NCBI RefSeq assembly: GCF_000422505.1
Contig: NZ_AULX01000006.1
Coordinates: 248,001-312,000 of the forward strand
Direction of reading: 5' to 3'
Source of the DNA: Paenibacillus pinihumi DSM 23905 = JCM 16419
Lineage (GTDB): Bacteria > Bacillota > Bacilli > Paenibacillales > Paenibacillaceae
Length of the DNA: 64,000 nucleotides
Positions 60,428 through 64,000 of this stretch are shown piece after piece. Positions within the stretch are counted from its first letter, which is position 1. Every line of letters begins with the position of its first letter. The notes beneath the pieces are model-generated. The model searched no databases. It had not been told where the DNA came from and was given only the letters and a program-made list of their open reading frames with translations. A program made the translations under genes and the position numbers.

Positions 60428-61516
60428 TCAGGGTGCTAATGACGGCATAGGCGCTGGACGCTGGCAGCTGCTCTGCATCACATAATGGCGTCCTTCGGTC
60501 GAAGCATCGTGGAAGCCGTGCATCGCCTCCAGCACGTGATACGCCATTTCTCCATTGGCGCGATGCTGTCCGCCCTCACGGATGGCCCGGGCCATATCGG
60601 CAACACCGATACCGCGGTTATTGTCGGTATATCCATGAGTCAGCGGGATTTCCTCCCACTCATGGCTTCCCACCCGCCGCAGCTTCACCGTACCGCCGAA
60701 GCCGTTCGGATCCGGAACAAGCAGTGAACCGGCGCTGCCGTGAATCTCGATATTCGGCAGCGAGGTTCCGCCCATTGTATCAAAGCTAGTAATGAGCGTG
60801 CCCACTGCTCCGCTTTCGAAGTCCAGAACACCGGCCAGGTGAGTCGGCGTCTCCACCTTGATCTTCTGTCCGCGCTTTGGCTCGCTGGTAATCGTCCGCT
60901 CCGGATAGGAGATGACTGCTGAGCCGGTTACGCGGCGTATCGGGCCAAGCAGAGTTACAAATGCAGTCAAATAGTACGGTCCCATATCGAACATTGGACC
61001 ACCGCCGATCTGATAATAGAAAGCAGGATCCGGATGCCAGCTCTCATGGCCTCCAGACAACATAAAGCCGCTTACGGATATTGGAGTGCCGATTGCACCA
61101 TCATCAATGAGTTTGCGGCAGGTCTGAATGCCGCCGCCCAGGAACGTCTCCGGGGCACTTGCCAGGCGCAGCCCCTTGCTGCGGGCCGTCTCCAGCATTT
61201 TCAGCCCTTCCTCGCGGGTAACAGCCAGCGGCTTTTCTACGTAGACATGCTTGCCGGCCTCCAGCGCCTGGATGGATACTGCGGCATGAGCCTGGGGAAT
61301 CGTCAGGTTAACGACGATCTCCACCTCAGGATCCGTGATCAGCTCTTCTACCGAGCAGCCCTTCGGCACGCCGAACTCGGCCGCCCGCGCTTCTGCGCGG
61401 CTGATGTCCAGATCCGCACAGGCGTACACTTCAACCTCATCGTATTTTTGCAGATTCTCAAAATAGATTCGGCTAATATTGCCGCATCCGATAATGCCTA
61501 CCTTCATCTTTTCCAT
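60428..61516 (-). CDS. Gfo/Idh/MocA-family oxidoreductase
   Basis: This 362-residue NAD(P)-dependent dehydrogenase acts on sugars or inositols. The Rossmann motif KVGIIGCGNISRIYFENL is at the N-terminus. The signature VYVEKPLAVT carries the catalytic lysine. The C-terminal sheet domain has GGGPMFDMGPYYLTAF, with the proposed catalytic D and Y. The frame is open to 61663 but the family start is at ATG 61516. It is the last of three co-oriented genes with the ThuA protein and a second oxidoreductase. Substrate unknown. Confidence 0.85.
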   Translation of the reverse strand: MEKMKVGIIGCGNISRIYFENLQKYDEVEVYACADLDISRAEARAAEFGVPKGCSVEELITDPEVEIVVNLTIPQAHAAVSIQALEAGKHVYVEKPLAVTREEGLKMLETARSKGLRLASAPETFLGGGIQTCRKLIDDGAIGTPISVSGFMLSGGHESWHPDPAFYYQIGGGPMFDMGPYYLTAFVTLLGPIRRVTGSAVISYPERTITSEPKRGQKIKVETPTHLAGVLDFESGAVGTLITSFDTMGGTSLPNIEIHGSAGSLLVPDPNGFGGTVKLRRVGSHEWEEIPLTHGYTDNNRGIGVADMARAIREGGQHRANGEMAYHVLEAMHGFHDASTEGRHYVMQSSCQRPAPMPSLAP

Positions 61517-61616
61517 CGCTCGTCTTCCGTCCCTCTCCTGGGAAATATTTATGAACTGAACGTTTATCTGAAGTTGCTGCGGCCAGTTCACCCCATACCG
61601 CCTCTTTACACTTTTT

Positions 61617-62342
61617 TTACAACTGGTTATCCGCCATGCCTGTATAAGCCGCACCTGCCTCAAGTCCCTGGCGGGCTGCGTTCTCCTTGCCTTCCGCAGT
61701 CCACAGGAAGCCGCGGCGCATCATTTCCTTCACTTCCGGCATATCCACAATATTCGCGACATGGCCCAGTGAGTTGTAATAGACGCGGCCGATTCCCCAG
61801 CGCTTCGTCCAGGCGACCGGCATATCTACTGCCCCATTCGCTGCATGAGGGCCATCGGAGATCGGGAAGCGGGTCGTCGCCAGCACTTCAACGGCAGGAT
61901 CGACATGGAGGTAATATTGCTCGGACTTCACCGTGAAGTCCTTCATTCCTTCCACCAGCGGGCTGGAGCTCTGCTTGATGTTAACAACGTATTCCGTACC
62001 ATCATTGCCCGGGTGAGCGACCCAGTTGCCGCCAGTCATGAACTGCCAGTCAACATTTTCACGGAATGCATCGCACATTCCGCCGTGACAGCCAGCCAGT
62101 CCGACACCGCTCTGAACCGCCGCCGATACATTATCGACCAGTTGCTGCTCGATCCGGCCCATCGTCCATACCGGAATGATCAGGTCAAGCCCTTTCAGCT
62201 TCTCCGCATCCGCGAATGCCTCCAAGGTATCTGAAACTTCTACTTCAAATTGTTCCTGCTTCAGCACATCCGAAAAAATTCCGGCCACCTGCTGCGGCTC
62301 ATGTCCGTCCCAGCCGCCCCATACGATCAATGCTTTTTTCAC
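61617..62342 (-). CDS. ThuA-domain protein
   Basis: The 241-residue protein belongs to the ThuA (trehalose utilisation, glutamine amidotransferase-like) family. ALIVWGGWDGHEPQQVAG is at the start, GVGLAGCHGGMCDAF at about residue 78 marks the nucleophile-elbow position, and RWGIGRVYYNSLGHVANIVD lies near the end. ThuA proteins are associated with 3-keto-disaccharide metabolism beside Gfo/Idh/MocA dehydrogenases, exactly the context here. The reaction is not established. Confidence 0.85.
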   Translation of the reverse strand: MKKALIVWGGWDGHEPQQVAGIFSDVLKQEQFEVEVSDTLEAFADAEKLKGLDLIIPVWTMGRIEQQLVDNVSAAVQSGVGLAGCHGGMCDAFRENVDWQFMTGGNWVAHPGNDGTEYVVNIKQSSSPLVEGMKDFTVKSEQYYLHVDPAVEVLATTRFPISDGPHAANGAVDMPVAWTKRWGIGRVYYNSLGHVANIVDMPEVKEMMRRGFLWTAEGKENAARQGLEAGAAYTGMADNQL

Positions 62343-62366
62343 ATTTAACGCCTCCCTTTCTATTTG

Positions 62367-63530
62367 TTATTCCATTTCCTCGATCGAAACCCAGCGGCGC
62401 TCCTCAATCGAACGATCAACCGCTTCAAGAATTTCCTGGCATTTCACGCCGTCGACGAAGTTCGGAACCGGCTGGCGGTCCTCCTCTATCGCTTTCATCA
62501 TTTCATGCATTTCATGGGTGAAGGTATGTTCATAACCGATCGTATGACCAGTCGGCCACCAGGCGTCCATGTAGGCATGCGGCGCATCCGTAACCAGTAC
62601 GCGGCGGAAGCCCTGTACATCCTCATGGTCCTCGGTGAAAAACACCTCCAGCTCATTCAGCCGCTCAAAATCAAACTTGATGCTTCCCTTGCTGCCGTTG
62701 ATTTCAAAAGAATTCGTACAGCGGTGCCCGGCGGCAAAGCGGGTTGCTTCAAAGCTGCCCAGCGCGCCGTTCTCGAAGCGGGTCATGAACAGGGTTGCAT
62801 CATCAACGGTCACATCGCCCAACGGTGCATCCTTGCTTCCCTTGGCAGTCAGCCCCGTCATCTCGGACGGCAGCGGACGCTGCTTCACGAACGTTTCGCT
62901 CATGCCGATGACTTCCTTGAACTCCCCGACCAGGTAGCGGGCCAAATCGATGCAATGCGCACCCAGATCACCATGCGAACCAGAACCGGCGATTTCCTTT
63001 TGCAGCCGCCATACAAGCGGGAATTGCTCATCGATGATCCAGTCCTGCAAAAACCAGGCGCGGTAATGATATACCTTGCCGATGCGTCCTTCGCTGACAA
63101 GCTTCTTCGCCAGTTGCACAGCCGGAGCGAACCGGTAGTTGAAGCCGACCATATGCTTGATGCCCGCCTTCTCGGCAGCCTCCAGCATTTCCTTGGAATC
63201 CTTCAGATCGAGCGCGAGCGGCTTCTCGCAGAAAATATGCTTGCCGTTTGCCGCCGCTGCCAGTGCAATCTCCTTATGCGCATCGCTTGGCGCATTAATG
63301 TCGACCAGATCAATGTCATCTCGGCTGACCAGGTCGCGCCAGTCTGTCACTGCGCTCTCCCATCCGAATTGTGCTCTGGCCTGCTCGACAGCCTGCGGAT
63401 CACGCCCGCAAATGACCTTCGGCTCCGGCTTCAGCACATCCGGGAAAAACATCGGCAAAGCGCGGTATGCATTGCTGTGCGCCTTCCCCATAAATTTATA
63501 GCCAACCATGCCAATACGAACATTACTCAT
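62367..63530 (-). CDS. Gfo/Idh/MocA-family oxidoreductase
   Basis: The 387-residue NAD(P)-dependent dehydrogenase has a Rossmann motif RIGMVGYKFMGKAHSNAYR, the catalytic-lysine signature IFCEKPLALDL, and GSHGDLGAHCIDLARYLVGE in the substrate domain. It is the first visible gene of the set, 24 bases upstream of the ThuA gene. The ribosome site is GGGAGAGGTG. It probably oxidises a sugar that the ThuA and second oxidoreductase then handle. Confidence 0.87.
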   Translation of the reverse strand: MSNVRIGMVGYKFMGKAHSNAYRALPMFFPDVLKPEPKVICGRDPQAVEQARAQFGWESAVTDWRDLVSRDDIDLVDINAPSDAHKEIALAAAANGKHIFCEKPLALDLKDSKEMLEAAEKAGIKHMVGFNYRFAPAVQLAKKLVSEGRIGKVYHYRAWFLQDWIIDEQFPLVWRLQKEIAGSGSHGDLGAHCIDLARYLVGEFKEVIGMSETFVKQRPLPSEMTGLTAKGSKDAPLGDVTVDDATLFMTRFENGALGSFEATRFAAGHRCTNSFEINGSKGSIKFDFERLNELEVFFTEDHEDVQGFRRVLVTDAPHAYMDAWWPTGHTIGYEHTFTHEMHEMMKAIEEDRQPVPNFVDGVKCQEILEAVDRSIEERRWVSIEEME

Positions 63531-63660
63531 GAACCTGCACCTCTCCCGATTGAATGAATGTATTGTATGACCTATATCGAATCTAATTCATTATTGGCTT
63601 GCAATTCGCTGCGAAACTGACATTACAGCAGCAGGCTGCCTGTTTCCCATTCCTGCACAT

Positions 63661-64000
63661 CTACAGCTGTCCGGATTCCAAATCCGGATAACGAAGCGAT
63701 GACGCTCTGGGAACAAGCCGGACCGGAAGCTGAATGACAGGACGCACAGCATCCCCTGCCCCTTGCACAGACTGTCCTTCCGCTGAAGCCGACGAATCCG
63801 GCTGGGCGCCCGGTTCACTCAAGCTATCCAGCAGCCACTGTGCAGCCTGCTCTCCCATCTCGTAGAAGGGAACCGCTACGGAGGAAAGCTGCGGTTCTGT
63901 AAACCGGGCGCCATCCGCATCATCGTAACCGATCAGGGCTGCGTCCTTGCCCGGTTCAATACCGTGCTCCCGCAAACCCTGGAGCAGACCGATCGCCATC
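63661..64000 (-). CDS. LacI-type regulator, C-terminal part (cut by window edge)
   Basis: The last 112 residues of a LacI/GalR-type repressor are visible; the DNA-binding start lies beyond base 64000. AIGLLQGLREHGIEPGKDAA, LIGYDDADGARFTEPQLSSV and YEMGEQAAQWLLDSL are the typical C-terminal ligand-domain strings. An unusual Ser/Ala/Gln-rich insert (about 25 residues) precedes the final strand. It is co-oriented with and just upstream of the oxidoreductase genes, so it is their likely regulator. Confidence 0.8.
   Translation of the reverse strand, partial: MAIGLLQGLREHGIEPGKDAALIGYDDADGARFTEPQLSSVAVPFYEMGEQAAQWLLDSLSEPGAQPDSSASAEGQSVQGAGDAVRPVIQLPVRLVPRASSLRYPDLESGQL

Overview
This window reads as a chromosome segment of a Paenibacillus-like Firmicute. 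The evidence is a Bacillus-type purine operon under a PurBox pair and a guanine riboswitch, LplABC-type oligosaccharide ABC transporters paired with membrane-bound AraC-type sensors, a large S-layer-anchored glycosidase, and an rlmD-dgkB-cbiX-yerC-yerB neighbourhood. Nearly all genes are on the minus strand.

Region 1-19.4 kb looks like accessory DNA. It holds the start of a sensor-type membrane protein cut by the window edge, a frameshifted retropepsin-like gene, an internally deleted second copy of rlmD, lone lipoproteins and a DUF2569 membrane protein. It then holds a carbohydrate locus: SLH-anchored six-hairpin glycosidase, binding protein, two permeases, AraC-type sensor. Next come remnants of a mobile element (Rep-like protein run into a serine recombinase without its catalytic domain) and an AT-rich APH-type phosphotransferase. 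A 30-bp imperfect direct repeat (3474 and 16341) brackets the carbohydrate locus, and the rlmD fragment (1.1 kb) and intact rlmD (19.4 kb) bracket the whole region.

Region 19.4-27.7 kb is conserved housekeeping: rlmD, dgkB, a CbiX-like chelatase, yerC, a Pit phosphate permease with its PhoU-like partner, and yerB, plus a 39-residue membrane protein missed by length cut-offs and a large composite stem-loop.

Region 27.8-45.1 kb is catabolic. A five-gene operon (deacetylase-type amidohydrolase, DgaE-like ammonia-lyase, DgaF-like aldolase, PfkB sugar-acid kinase, GntR regulator) suggests use of an acylated amino-sugar acid by a route with its own kinase and no PTS genes in view. Divergent from it is a second AraC-type sensor, then a mannoside locus: transporter plus GH130 on the minus strand, GH38 and GH125 on the plus strand. 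A good CcpA cre site sits at the predicted start of the transporter operon.

Region 45.1-46.0 kb is gene-free and repeat-dense: two homologous elements with inverted ends, and a 38/39-bp tandem array.

Region 46.0-60.4 kb is the complete IMP biosynthesis operon in the order purE-K-B-C-S-Q-L-F-M-N-H-D, controlled upstream by PurBoxes, a consensus promoter, a guanine-type riboswitch and a terminator. Several operon gaps carry small repeats or stem-loops.

Region 60.4-64 kb holds two Gfo/Idh/MocA oxidoreductases around a ThuA-domain protein, with a LacI-type regulator cut by the window edge. No rRNA, tRNA or CRISPR array was seen.
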